Part shown: positions 47,550-61,200 of the stretch, piece by piece | Position numbering within the stretch: position 1 is the stretch's first letter | How the letters are laid out: every line of letters begins with the position of its first letter | From: Scolanthus callimorphus | Taxonomy: Eukaryota; Cnidaria; Anthozoa; Actiniaria; Edwardsiidae | NCBI GenBank assembly: GCA_033964015.1 | Contig: CM066919.1 | Coordinates: 17,339,646 to 17,403,645, forward strand | Length of the DNA stretch: 64,000 nucleotides | Direction of reading: 5' to 3' | Program-made: the position numbers and the translations under genes | Notes under the pieces: generated by a model | Databases searched by the model: none | Seen by the model: the letters and a program-made list of their open reading frames with translations, nothing else | What the model was told of the DNA's origin: nothing

Positions 47550-48260
47550 GTCACGCGACCCAGTAAGTGCAAATTGCCCTATTCCCTGCCATTAGTGAAT
47601 AACATTAAGCTAGAGGTAGTCCACTGCCATAAATATCTAGGTGTAATGATTCAGAACGACCTTCAATGGGACACGCATATACGTCAGATCAGAGGAAAGG
47701 CCATGAACATCTTGGGCCTTTTGCGCAGAAACCTCCACCAGTGTGACCAGCCAGTGAAAAAACTGGCATACCTTTCCCTAGTGCGACCACACTTGGAGTA
47801 TGCGGCCACTGCCTGGTGTCCTTTTGAAAGGCAACATATTAATTCCCTGGAAATGGTGCAACGCAAATCATTACGGTTCATATATAATGATTATTCTTAC
47901 TACTCTAGCGTCTCAGCCATGCGCATGTCAGCTGGTTTGGATACCCTGGAGTGCCGGCGTCACTTGGGCTCAGTTGCGCTTATGTACAAAGCTGTACATG
48001 GCCTGAGTGGACTCCCCATTCCAGGTAGTGTCCAACCAGCTGACAGCAGAACGCGCGCTAACCACCAATTCAAGTTTAGATTAATATCAAATCCTAACAT
48101 CAATGCCTATAAGCACTCGTACTTCCCTAGGGTTATCCCATTGTGGAATTCTTTACCCTACAGTTCAGTTAACGCTGATACTGTAGACGGTTTTCTGGCT
48201 CTCGCCCAGCCGGCTATCGCTGCCCTTTACTAGTTTTTTTTTTTGTTTTTTTTTTTTTTT
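47550..48260 (+). pseudogene. LINE (CR1/L2-like) 3' fragment, 5'-truncated, young
   Basis: A 219-codon uninterrupted frame (47574-48233) encodes the thumb and C-terminus of a non-LTR reverse transcriptase: VVHCHKYLGVMIQNDLQWDT, RPHLEYAATAWCPF, LEMVQRKSLRFIYNDYS, SYFPRVIPLWNSLP. The polymerase core is missing, as in 5'-truncated insertions. It is followed by a T-rich tail (48234-48261). The intact frame suggests a recent insertion. Confidence 0.85.
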
Positions 48261-48489
48261 GGTGTGTCTTTGTTTTGTTTTCGTAATCCCAGTGTTTCTA
48301 TGCTTATTATAAGCTTATTATTTTAACATCCTGCATAGTCTACGACTCAAAGGATAAATAAAAATGAGATTAGTTTCTCTTATTTTGCAAAATAACCTTG
48401 GAAAATTAATAACTTCAATATAAAATCGAAAATCTTGCCTTGTTTGCTAAACAATAACATGTTTCTTATACCTTTTTAAGGCCTGGCGC

Positions 48490-48840
48490 CATGGTTGACG
48501 TCTCTATGACGTCACATCACGTGACCACTCGTTGCACTCCTTTGGTGACAGTGTATTTTGGCAAAGTTTAATTGCCTTTGCCGTGTTCCGTTCAGATTTG
48601 ATAGTTAAATTTTTTGATGAATTCGTCACGTCACGTGACCATTTTGTTTCGCTTCTCATTTTGCCCAAGGTTGCCATGGAGTCTTCCCCTCACGAGATAT
48701 GAATTTTTCAAAAATTGATGACGTCACATCACACGTGAGTACGTAAGTAGTTTCGTTGTCTTGGTGTCCCTTCAGACGTGAGATATGAATTTCCCAAACT
48801 TTGATGACGTCATCCATGACGTCACATCACGTGTTCATGT
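48490..48840. promoter_or_regulatory. Cluster of CRE and E-box-like motifs upstream of CDC45
   Basis: At least four TGACGTCA sites (near 48508, 48718, 48802, 48816) and several CACGTG cores (near 48527, 48634, 48827). The matches are exact to known CREB/ATF and bHLH consensus sequences, but similar TGACGTCA-bearing palindromes occur in MITEs elsewhere in the window, so this may be repeat-derived. Confidence 0.35.
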
Positions 48841-49173
48841 CACAGCACCCCCTTGCAGCATAGCCAAAGTAACCCAAGTCTGGTTGTCTTAGTAGGCATG
48901 TTTTCTTGAAGAGAAATACAGCTTCTTTGTATACCACAGGGTTCCCATGAGTTTCCAGTACGGCGCGCTCTCCTCTCGCCAGTGGCGCTGCTTGTTGCCC
49001 GACACATGTAGACTCGTGAGCTAGAAATAGGACAATACGACGCAAACAACTACATTGCATTGCTGTGAAGACTAGGACTTTCTCTCGATTTACGGACGTT
49101 TGCCGGTGTGGCGTGTGGTCGGCGTGGGAGGGCTGCGTATCCAAAGCCGAGGTAAGCTGGGTACGAGTTAGGC

Positions 49174-49182
49174 TTTCCCGCC
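49174..49182 (+). promoter_or_regulatory. E2F-type site TTTCCCGCC
   Basis: Exact match to the classic E2F element, 90 bp before the CDC45 start codon. CDC45 is an established E2F target in animals, so position and identity agree. Confidence 0.6.
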
Positions 49183-49271
49183 GAAAAATGAAAGCTTGAC
49201 AATGACTCCATCTTGAAAATAGAACCAGATATTCTCGAAAAACGTTATTTCAAACGGGATAATTATCCAAA

Positions 49272-52200
49272 ATGTTTGTCGAAAGGCTGAAAGAAGAGGT
49301 TTATGATGTTATCTCGGAACAGGTAAGGAAAAGTAGTTCGGTTGTCGCTCAGACATTTCTGACTCTTTGTTGTGTCGATTTCGAATGAATTTTCGCTATG
49401 TTTTTGACCATGGTTAAGCCTTACTGGCAGTTTTATAGTCTAACATCAAGCTTATTTTTTAATTTGTTTATTATAGAGGGTACTTGTGCTTGTTGCATTG
49501 GATGTTGATGCCCTATGTGCATGTAAAATTCTAAAGGTGAGCTGCATCGAGTCAAAGCTATTGGTAATCTACACTACTGGAAGGAACCATGTGAAATTCA
49601 TGTGAAATGTGTGTGAAATGGCCATGTGAAAATAAACCATATTTCACATGGTATTTCACATGTTAACCATGTGAAATGATGGTGTGAAATGGATGTGAAC
49701 TGGGCTGATCCTTTTCACATCATAAAAACATGTGAAATTCATGTGAAATTTCTGGGGCTAGATAGACTGGGTATATGTGAAATTGGTGTGAAATTGTTTG
49801 AAAGGATGTGAAATTCAGAGTTTGATCCAGACCTCAGCAGGCTGGAACACTAGAACATCATTCTAGTTCTGTTTAATCATAAAAATTATTTAATAACAGT
49901 TCCACTGTCTAATGTTAAAAAGCATATTAGGATAGGAGAACAATAAAAGCATCACACTGTAGAAGTTGAGAAAATTATAAGTATGTGAAATATTTTTCCA
50001 TGTGAAAAAAAACAAATTACACTACAACGATTTTGCCACTTCTGGAAATTATACTTGTTTCCTATATAAAACCACTGGTAAAGGCATGGTGTCCATGATA
50101 TGATGATAATTTCTTTAGAGTTTTACATAACATAATAGGTATGCACCGGAAACGTGTGATCATGTCAATTTCTCAGTTTGGAGCTGTGTGAAAAGTGTCA
50201 AAATTTATATAATACACGCTTTACAAACTGATGCAGAAATTCATAGCAACAATCATGCAGAATGTAGGAGATATTAATCAGTTATGGCTCACATTCGTAA
50301 GGGCAATTGTTCAACACAATTATTCAGAGGTGAGAGACAACATTTTATGAAAAGACCTAATGCCGACCTCGCCGGATTGGCGAGTTCAAAATAAAACCTA
50401 CGTATAAGCGTGTTTCTGCATCAACACACTCTCATTCCGAAAAACCAGAACAAAAGGCTAAGTTTCTAGTTTAACAGTGCAATGAATATTTAGAATCACC
50501 GGTAACTTATTTGCACAAAGGGCACTTCAAAGTGTAAGTTTTAAACAAAGGTTAAATTAACGTTCGATTCACATTATAACTAAGCCGCGGCCGCCGGCGC
50601 GTGGCTCGTGCGAGTACGAAAGGACCGCAATCGATACACTTTACGTAAATGTACAAATAAGTGAAATAAACTGCTTCAGTTTTCAACGAACTGACTTCTT
50701 CAAGTTAATAGCTTCTTATTTTATAAGTACTCTTCGTATTTATAAACACAGCCGAAGTATAATAAGCGCTGAAGTGATAAGATTGCATCACGAACTCTGT
50801 GGACTCACCTTCCTCTATACCGGAAGCATTGCCTCAGCTGTTCTTTGGTAGTACAATCAGGAAAACACAAGACGAAATCGCGTATCTAGACGATGATCAA
50901 CTTTGTGTGTCAGGGAATGAAGTTTGGCAGAAATAGTACTGCCATTTTGAGAAACTTCGATGGTGCTGTGTGTAGGATGTTCGTTATTGAAATACGATCC
51001 TAAAATGAATTCGGCGGCCTTTTATACTAGCCAATTAGATGCGAGATTGACCGGTCCAGGTCCCGCTCGGACATTTCACTCAATCGAAAATAGTCAGCAC
51101 ACAATATTCTATTTTTGAAATAGCACAAAATAAAAAGATTTAGCCTTTCTGTGATTTATCATTTCTGTGATTTATATAATACTTTTTCTTTACACTCATG
51201 CAAAGTCCCTTAGTTTTACTTAGCTAGCTATTGCAGCTAAACACATTCAACAAAGTTTTCATCAGACAATGTATTCAGGATCGAGGTAATTGAAATTTAG
51301 CAAAAAAATGTTTTTTTGAGGAATAATTCGAGAAGAAGTGAATGTTCAAGTTTTGTTCTTTTTTCTAGAAAAAAATTCACAGTAATTTCACATGATGATT
51401 ATCATTTCACATTAATTTCACAGCATGTGAAATAAGACTTCTCTTAAGAAAAATATTTCACATGCATTTCACATGATTTGCTATTTCACATCATCAGTTT
51501 CACATGCTTGATTTCACATGTTTTGTGTTTCACAGTTAGTTCACATCATTTTTCACATGGTTCCTTCCAGTAGTGCTATTAGCTATTGGTTGTAAGCTTT
51601 AAAACTTAAGCTTAAAAGCATACTAACTAAGAAATTTCACATTGCCTCCCTCTTAACCAGACCATGGGTTCTTACTACCTAAGTATATTGCACTTTTCCA
51701 AGTCGAGTATCAGATCTGATCAAATGCTTGATGCCCAAATATACCCTCGTTCTTACTCTCGTGTATATTGTAACTTAAGTTACTTAATTTCTGATCATTA
51801 CTTCCATTGTTTATTGTTTGTTGTGATAGTTGCGTCCTATGAAAAGGCTTTTTCTGGTAATATCGTGGTGTAGCAGCATAATGAGGAGATTTCATTGTAA
51901 TGCAAATTTTCCGTATGCAAATTGGACCGATCATCATTCGTGTATGCCTCGTTCTATTTATACATTCATTTTGAGTGAAATGCTAACGAAACAATCCATA
52001 AATACCTGTAAAAAGAACCACCATCCAACCGAATCACTCCGTAGCTCAGTGGTTAGGCTGCTGGTCTATAGAGTGTACTATGGATTCTCTGAAATGGAGG
52101 GTTCGAAACTCTGTGGAGCCATGGAATTTTTTTTTTCAATTGAGGAGAACCCAAAATCCTCAGAAAATTTCTAAGTCCGACTCGGGATTACGGACTTAGT

Positions 52201-55200
52201 ACGATTATTACGTAGTTGGTGAAACGGTACACGACAATAATGCCCTCTTTCTTTCAATCCAGTTTCCACCATTGAAGACGTTAGTGACATTTCTACCAGT
52301 CACATGTGTTTAGTCAAGCTTTTAGGGTGATTTATACAGTTGTACGTAGTTTACGGGTTGTGAAATTTGTAATTTTTTGGATTGCATCTGATGTCACTGG
52401 CAGCCATATTGGTGCTGAAAACAGAATACAGTTTTTAATAGGATTAATAAATGAAATTATTATTATTATTATTATTATTATTATTTTCTTCCTTGCATCA
52501 ACATGGCTGCCACACTTTTGTTTGAACATTTGAACTGACTGATTGAATTGACTTAATTGCAGTGGCTGTTTAAATGTGATAATATCCAGTACACGCTCAT
52601 ACCTGTTAGTGGAAAGGAGGACCTAGCCAGAGCCTATCTTGAACATGCTGACCAGGTAGGGTTTTTTGTTATTAACTGTGGCCCGACATTAACATTTTTT
52701 TGTAATGTGCCAATGGCGGCCAACAAAATTTTTTCTCTGAGTGCACCTCTGGAAATGGCACCCTTGTTTTGAAATGTGATCACCTCAAATAAAGCTCAAA
52801 CACCAACATTTTTTGCCAAGTTAACCAAAATGTTCTTCCCATTATGAAGTCAAGCTCAAAGTCAAGCTCCAAAAGGGCGTAGTCACCATTTGGCGACTAG
52901 GTTGAATTTTCTGCATCAATTTGTGTTTCTTTAAAATACTAAAACTCACTAAGAAAAATTGATAGAAAAGCAAATTAGAATAAAAATTGCAAAAGTTATA
53001 GGCAAAAAAACGACTTTGTGCACTCGTCATTTGCTTATGTTAAATCAAAATGAAAAATATCTATAGCAAAAACGTTAAACGTCTTTTGAAGACAAATTAC
53101 GCTTTTTTCTACTCCCGGTCATGTGACCATGGGCATGGCCCGATGACATCATTGTTGGTATTGTTGTCCTATGATGTTGTCATGGTGCAAAATTTGTCAT
53201 GATTCAGTAAAGTGTCGCTGAATTAGAGGTGTTTCAAATTTCCCTAGAAACCAAGGATACAAACACCCTTAATGGGCTTCATTTACATCTTGCCAGGATA
53301 CAAATGTAGAAATTAACAGGATATTAGCAGCTGCATTTTTGCCCCTGGTAGAATAAATTTGGTTGCAGAAAGAGAAGTTCTAGTTGGTGTGCACAGTTGG
53401 TAGCAAACCCTAAGAATTATCCACAAAACAAGGCAATTTTTCGCTTTAACTTTTGCAACTCTATTGATCGCAATTTCGAGCCTGGCTTGTTTTGGATAAT
53501 GTCTTATTTCATAATAAAGTTCTTTTTTATTAATATCCACATGTTTTTGTTATATATTTCCCTAAGATCAAACATATCTTCCTTGTGAATTGTGGAGGAA
53601 ATATCAATATCTTAGAAACCCTTGAGCCAGAGGAAGATGTCATATTTTTTATTGCTGATAGGTAAGTTCTTATCAGAAAAATTCTACAAATAAAATGACA
53701 TTATTGATATTAAAGGAAATGCATCACATAATATTCATGTCCAAATGACTTACTAAATCCAGCATCCTACATATGGGTCATAGTTTATGAAATCTATTCG
53801 ACATTCTATTCATCCCACAATAGAACATGCTGTAGCATAAACAATAAGAACAATAGAGACCAATGGGGATGTTGATTATCGTAAACCATGTCAGACAGAT
53901 ATTATACATAGTATCCTAAGCCGAGAGCTATCACTAAAATGTAATTACACTTAACTATAGCTCATGGCAAAAAGGAATGACTCAGAAGGACCTGATTAAT
54001 AATTTAGGTAGCCTGCGTAGTGGCTCTAAAAGGGAAGGGGAGGGAGTCCGGGCGAGCGAAAACCAGAAATAGCGCAGGCCGCAAGGGGTTCTGGTTCCCT
54101 TCCTCCCTTCCCAGAACCCCTTGCGGCCCGCGCTATTTCTGGTTTTCACTCGACCGGACTCCCTCCCCTTCCCTTTTAGAGCCGCAATGCAGGAATGCTA
54201 TAATTTAGGCTTCACGATAGAATGAAGCTGCATATGCAATGTTATGCCCTGTAGCTTTGTTCTATTTGTTTATCCTATGAATTATTAATTAGGTCCTTCT
54301 GAGTCATCCCTTTTATCCCAACCCCATAACCCATTCTTTGAGCATTTCTAGAAAGTATGAAACCTATTGGCTTTATTTTATCATATTCTTTTGAATGGTT
54401 TGCATGAAAGTAGAAACTAGTTAATCCCATTACCAAATCTTAATGGTTTCACCAGGACAATACACATTTCAATTTTTTTATACTATCACATAGAATATTA
54501 TAGGGATTTGGATAGAACTGTGCTTGTCTTGGAATTTTGAATTTTTCCTATTTTCTCTTGATCATATTTTTTTTTAGCCATAGACCTTTGGACCTTGATA
54601 ATATCTACAATCAAGATCAGGTACAGTGGTAATTGTAGACTGACAAGCATCCCCATTGAAAAAAGAAGAGCAAAGAAACAAAAAGAAAGCAATAAAGGTC
54701 TTTCACTTGGTCGAAGACTCAAGTGAAAAACAAGCCGTTAATGTACAGTAAAAGAAGGCAACAAACAAAATAATAGTTCTGTGAACCACAGACAAGAAAA
54801 TGGGATTGTGTGTCCCAGATAATTTGTGAATAAAATTGTTTAATTTGTACCTCACAAATTGTTTTGTGGCTTATATTATTATCTTGTTTAGGTTAAAATA
54901 CTAATGAAAGAAGGAGAGACCCTTGAAGTTCCTGAGTTTGATGACATTTATGCACAGTCTGAGGTACTGGTGTCTGATTGCATGCCACATTTACTCAACT
55001 AAGCATGGCCCCCATACTGGTACAGACTGCCAACAGGGCTCAAGATAAGAGTCATGATACAATGTAGATTGAATAATGGTTGAAATGTCAGGAGTTCAAT
55101 AATGGTATTGGTTGGAATGATAAAAAAAAATGAGGAAAAAAGTGCATGCCCTGACAGGCATACATGTACAGTATAATAATAATCATGACAGCTGACAACT

Positions 55201-58200
55201 GTTTCCGGAGGAAGAGTCCCAAATACGCCTTAATAAGACCATGCATATAGTAGAAATAATTATTTTTCTTCTTCCAACTTGCATCATGTCTTGTTGAACA
55301 TCTAATTAGGATGAGGAATCTGATGAAGGATCAGATGATGATGGATCTGAGCCATCCTCCAAAAAACGTAAAACTGAGGATGGCAATGACCAGGTAAGAG
55401 ATGTGATTCTATTAAAAGTGTTGACGGCTGCTTTTCAAAAAGTGGACATTATACTCCCTCTTGGGCTGCTCAAGGACTTTCTGGCAGTCTGGCAAATTTT
55501 GTTTAATGACAACTTCATCTTTAACAGGTTTACAGCCCATTGTCTGTAGCATTGACTTTTTTCTGATCTGAATAGCTTGTTTATAATATTACAAATTCCC
55601 TTAACTTGGAGCTCTGGTGAAAGCTGAGTGTTGTTCCTCAACTTTGTCAGTGTATTGCAATTCCTGTTGAAAGTTCCCAAAAATAACTTCACCGTAGTTA
55701 AAAAAATAGACTATACAGTACAGTACTTTTTTAACCTAATGCCATACCCATCAAAAAGGCAAATGTTCTTCTACTAAGGTACATGTAATTGTGTCATGAA
55801 TGCAGAAAAAAGTGGTATTCTATATCCTCCTTAGGAATTGCCAAGGAACTCAAGGGCAAGAAGAAAGATTTGGGAAAAGAAAAGGTACACTAATCAATTA
55901 TACATTTTATAAGAAAATGGTTGCCCATAATCGTGTGAGCAAGATTTTGTCCTTACAGCTAAAAAAAGATTTGTGAAATGTAATTTTAATGGAACAAATG
56001 ACGTACAACTGTCAGTTGCACAAGAAATGTACCTCACGGGTAGTGGCAACTACTACTAATATTGCCCAACTTCTTTTTCAGACAAGATATATTGTACAGA
56101 TATTATGAATTTGCATTCTATGGGACATCTGTAAGTATTGGTGATATCATAAACTCTCGCATTTTGTTTCCATAACTCTGTACTGTTGCACACAATAAAT
56201 GGGCCTAAAAATTTTTAAAATGTTCCCTTTGTGTGTTCATTCTAGTGTTCAATGGTGATTTATGAGCTTGCTTGGAAGATGAGCAAAGATAGCAATGATC
56301 TACTCTGGTAAGATAAAGAAAGGCCTCTTTGTGGATGTCCAAAATCTGAGGCAAAATCTGAAATGTTCTCAAACTATATTATTTAAGCAGCTGATGAATC
56401 ATTATGACACAGCTCACAGGCTGAAGAATTCCACAATTAAGATTATTATTATCTGAGCCCATTTTTTAATCATGGTCAAATATTTCTCATTTTCCAAATT
56501 CCCATATTTTTTTCATATCATATCATTATTATCATTTCATTGGCACCTGGATGTGTGTGTTGGGTTCAGCGCTGCAGCCATAGTAGATACACAACAATAT
56601 AGCATATAACAGCTTGACAGGATAATGATTCACATATTACATGGCAGCGCGGAGATACAAATTTATCTTCAAGTGTTATCTTCAAGTTATCTCACAAGTG
56701 AGTGCAGCGAACAAGTGGGATACATTTTTAACACAAGAGGATAAATTTTGTATCTCCCAGCAGTCATGCAATGTTCTGTTTATTATATAAACATCAATGA
56801 AATAGCAAATTCTAATTGTTTTTGAGTTCTTAGCCTAAAATGCGAGCATTGAGCAAGGCAAAGTGTGTTATGTCACATGTGAAATAAAATGTTATTTTCA
56901 CGTGTGAAGATATCAAGTATTTGCGCGATCTCCCGGTATTTCATTTAACAAATGTGACTGCATAGACTTATGCAAACCGAGATGTGGTTGGGAGAATTTG
57001 AGAGCAGATCAGTGGAAACACGAGCCGCAAGCGAGTGTTTGCACCTGCTCGAGAATTGAAGAAGCCGTGCAGCTGCTGAAATAAAACCAACATCAATTTA
57101 TGTTTCCTCAACAGGTGGGCTGCTATTGGACTGACTGACCAGTTCATTAATGAGAGAATAGACAGGTACAGTTCATTTTTTAAACGTTCCTTAAAGCCTG
57201 AGGTTACTGAGAACCTTCGCGGCACGCCCTCGTTAAAACAATCAAAAACGAGCAGACTGAAAGGGCTTGGAAGAGAGAAGGGCTCATTGGATTTTCTCTT
57301 CTCCTTTACTATCCCCTCCCCTCCCCCACCCCAACATTAACTTTTTTCGCGAGGTGACATTTGCGACTAATTCAAACATTTTAGTCTCCAGAAAGTAAAC
57401 TTTAGTCGCCACATAAACGTGGATCTCAGCTGAACTCAGAAAGATGGGGTGCCATTTGGCGACTACGGCTCTAAAATTGTGGTCGCCAAGTCTCCACATT
57501 TAGTCGCTATTGGCGACCATATGGTCCCAGTGTCGGGCCCTGTTTAGAACTGATATAAACGCAACATTAAAACCAGCCTAATGTTTTGTTTTACAGCCAT
57601 TCTCAGTTACACGCGGTCGCCGGGAAAAAAGCTTGCATGCGAAAATTCGTTTTTTGTCAAAGTTTCCATGGCAACGCACGTGCTTTCGCCGGTTTGTCGC
57701 GCTCATACAAGAAAGAAAAACGAGTTTTCGCTTGTAAGCTTTTTGCTGCTAGTGCGGGGCCATTTCAATTCTTTTTGGGTTTTAGCAATATTGTTGCATG
57801 TCTCTTTTGTTTTGCATTTAGTGATAAACACGTGACTGATGCCCAGAGTCTACATGAGCATGTTTTGCGACACAACCATGGTGCTGATGAGAATGGAGTC
57901 TCAATCAACTGCATGAAGATTTCCTTTGATAATGAGTATCCTTTTATGTACAGTACCTGTACTACTCTTCCCGGTAGACCGTTACACCTCGATTTTTCAG
58001 CCCGCCGGCGGCTGTCTAAAATGATTGCGTGATCGCCTTTTCATGTACCATGTGATGAGTTGTTTATGTACCACGTGGCACGTGATGAACATTTTTGGGC
58101 GTAGACTTCGTTGGAAAGCAGCAAAACAATGCGCCACACCAAACTCCCAAAGTTTACGCCCACAACTATGTCAACTATTGATGACGGGCTACATAAACAA

Positions 58201-61200
58201 CGCATCACGTGGTACATAAAAAGGTGTCAAGCGATCAATTTAAGACGAAGAGTAGTAACAATAATACTTTTTTGACTGTTTTGTACTACATTTAGTAAAC
58301 AAATGAACATACTAAAACTCCTGAAAAATCGGAGTACGTATACAGGAACACGCTTTAAACGGCCATTGAAAATTCCCAGAGTCTGGGCGGAGCATCCCGG
58401 TACAAATTTTTTGCAGTAACCCCGCCGGGATTTATACTCCTACCGGTATATGACCATGGTTGGTGTTCGAATTGCACACAATAATAGTAGAAGATGTTAT
58501 TATTTTACTTCTCGTCGGGTGCCCCTGAGATATAGTACATGTGCCGTGCTGTCAGAATGTTTTCGAGTAGGCTACTCAAAAAACGTCGCCGGCTGCAAAA
58601 GAAAAACTGACGGCCGACATGCAAATTTCATAGTTTCCTCGCCAAGCTAATTCTGATACAGGCGCGGAGCTGGGAGATTTTTAAGAGGCACCACTACATA
58701 ATTTCAGGATTACAGTTTTTATTTTATTTTCGCAAGCAAAGAGGCGAGCTTCAGACTTCACCACAGTTCTGTGGTTCGAACTTTTTTTTTGTCTCACATT
58801 CGGAAAGCGGTCGCCGGCTTGTTCTGACAGCTCTGCATGTGGCGTCATCCATTGTTACGAATGCGACAGAAAGAGGCGGATTGGTTCAGCTCGTTATTCA
58901 ATCTTGATTGGCACATTACCATTACCATTGGCAATGCTTGTAAACATGAAATAGACTATAGTTTGTCCAATGGCTTAACTGCGTTCAGACTACGCCTGGC
59001 CCTTTACAGACACTGGTCCCTATTTGAGAGCATATGGCACTCCCAATACACAGCCTGCAGGTCAGTCAACACGCTAGACAGGTTACTCCTCGGCCTGGGG
59101 GGGGGGGGGGGGATACCTGGTGAGGACGCCTAGGAATCCCCCATGAACTTACTCGATATCCATAGACTGCTTGCAGTCCCTTCTTTGGCGAACGTCTGTG
59201 AAAAAGGAGCGCCGCCAGCGCCGCCGGGGTAAAAAACATTTCCCTCGATTTACGGACGTTCGCCGACTAAGAAGGGGCTGCAAGCAGTCTACGATATCCA
59301 TAACTATGCGAACCAATATGCTTTTAAATCCCAAAAACAGTAAATCAATGGCTGTTGATTTTATTTATTATAACAATTGTGGTCGTGGAGTCCCATTGTT
59401 ATCGCCAACACGGTCTTGGAGCGCGCCGAGCATTTTCAAATTACTCGGCATTGTGATTTCTCACGAACTCTCACATGGGACGCTGACTGTGAAGTTGTAT
59501 TCAAGAATGCCAACAAGAGTCTAATACGCACTCCAGCCGAAAAGGATCTGATCGTTGTGTTACTGTGCAAATTTCGCTAATCCGCCGGACTACAGGGGCT
59601 CTATTAAGCTGACATTTTTCTCTTTGCTTTTTGTTGTTTAAGATTCCGGGTGTGGACCGTCAAGGGGAAGCAAAAACTACAACAATTCCTGGCAGACATG
59701 GGGTAGGACTAGTAAGCAGAATAGGCTGATTCCAGCTGGCGTCATTGTTTGCATTCTTTAGACTTTTCAGCGAGGCTACAAATGATGGTCTGAATATCAA
59801 AAAAAGGTGACAAATTGAACATAGGTAGAAAAATTTAACTCGATATCTTCTATTGTAAGCGCGTGTTCAATTTACATAAAATGTATGACTAATGAGTACT
59901 TTGACCTCCAGTTATTGAAGTATAATTTTAAGAACCGCAATTATCCTTGGAAACATGCCGAAAACAAGTCAGTGTCACCCTTTATTGATACTCAGAACCA
60001 GAACTTTTGCAGCGGTGTTGGAATGCCTGATTCTGGTTGATGCTTATGCAACTGAGTCAAAACGTAAACAATAGCTGTATTCACACTAGAGACGGAAAAC
60101 TCGTCTGAGACGAGTTTCTCGCCTTGAATATGGTTCCCTGTTCTTCTGTGATCACGCGAAAACATTTTTTTGAGTAAGAAAGTTTAGACAGATAACAAGC
60201 AAGTGTTTCTGATTAGAATTGACATAAGACAGGAACTTTTTCTGACGAGAAACTCGTCTCAGACGAGTTTTCCGTCTCTAGTGTGAATACGGCTAATGGA
60301 ACTCCCCTATACTTTAAGTGATGCAAACTTTTTCCGGCGATTCATGGTTGAATATTTTGTACATCATCCAATAGATATGCTTACCGTATATACACCATGC
60401 TTATGACGTCATTGATGACGTCATTGATATCACATTGGTTCGTTGATTCTTGCTTTGATCAGCCTAGCAACATACCGAGTCGGAAAAGCATCCATTTCCA
60501 TCGGCGGATTGAGGGCACGTGATGGGATATTTTTCTATACCGGTTGAATTCGGTTAATGAAGAATAAAACTTTCTAGTATAATTACTCAAGCGATTCCGC
60601 GCGCTGATTGGTCGAGACGTTCGCCATATTTCGCTATATTCACATATAGGTGAATGGGCAATTCCAGAAAATAAAGGTACCCCCCACGGGCGGCATTTGG
60701 AAATTCCGATGGGATGGGGGGGTTTAAGAGCTCGGAATTCTGATTGCAAGGGGGGGTTTTCGAAGCTGGATTTTTTTAACCTGCCCGGAATTCTATATGC
60801 ACGGGGGGGTAAACCATTTTGGAAATTCTGGATGCATGGGGGGGGGGGGGGGGGGGGTCAAAAAACTAGTGCCGCCCGTGGGGAGGGTACCTTTATTTTC
60901 TGGAATTGTCCAATATAACATTGAAAGCATTGAGGAACGCGCGCGCACCTCATTACGAGAAACCAAACAAATACCCCTAAACGCGATTTTTTTGTCGAAA
61001 ATCTTTAAAGTCGCTTGAGTAATTATACTAAAACAATTAGTCGACTCAGGCTCCGTAAATATCGGAGACTAATTGTTAATTATACCACGCCAGAAAATAC
61101 AGCCAATCAGAATGCAGGAATAGCGTTGCATATTCGGCGGTTCCACTCAACCATCTCATCGTGCATTGCGTTTACGTAAAACGTTGCTTTAATTTTCTGC

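Noticed and set aside
48827..49144. 105-codon minus-strand frame next to the CDC45 promoter
   Set aside because: No domain, composition like random sequence, overlaps the likely promoter; no splice context.
49590..51560. Regularly recurring ATGTGAAAT motifs, at first CRISPR-like
   Set aside because: Spacing is irregular, orientation flips between ends, the host is a eukaryotic intron, and TIR plus TSD show a transposon.
52033..52122. Candidate tRNA gene
   Set aside because: A and B boxes are present but spacing is wrong and no anticodon stem-loop forms; kept only as a SINE-like relic.
57586..58032. 148-codon plus frame including CDC45 exon 12
   Set aside because: Only 57822-57935 is coding; the flanks are intron and a foldback element that happen to be open. 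Splice sites and phase fix the exon.
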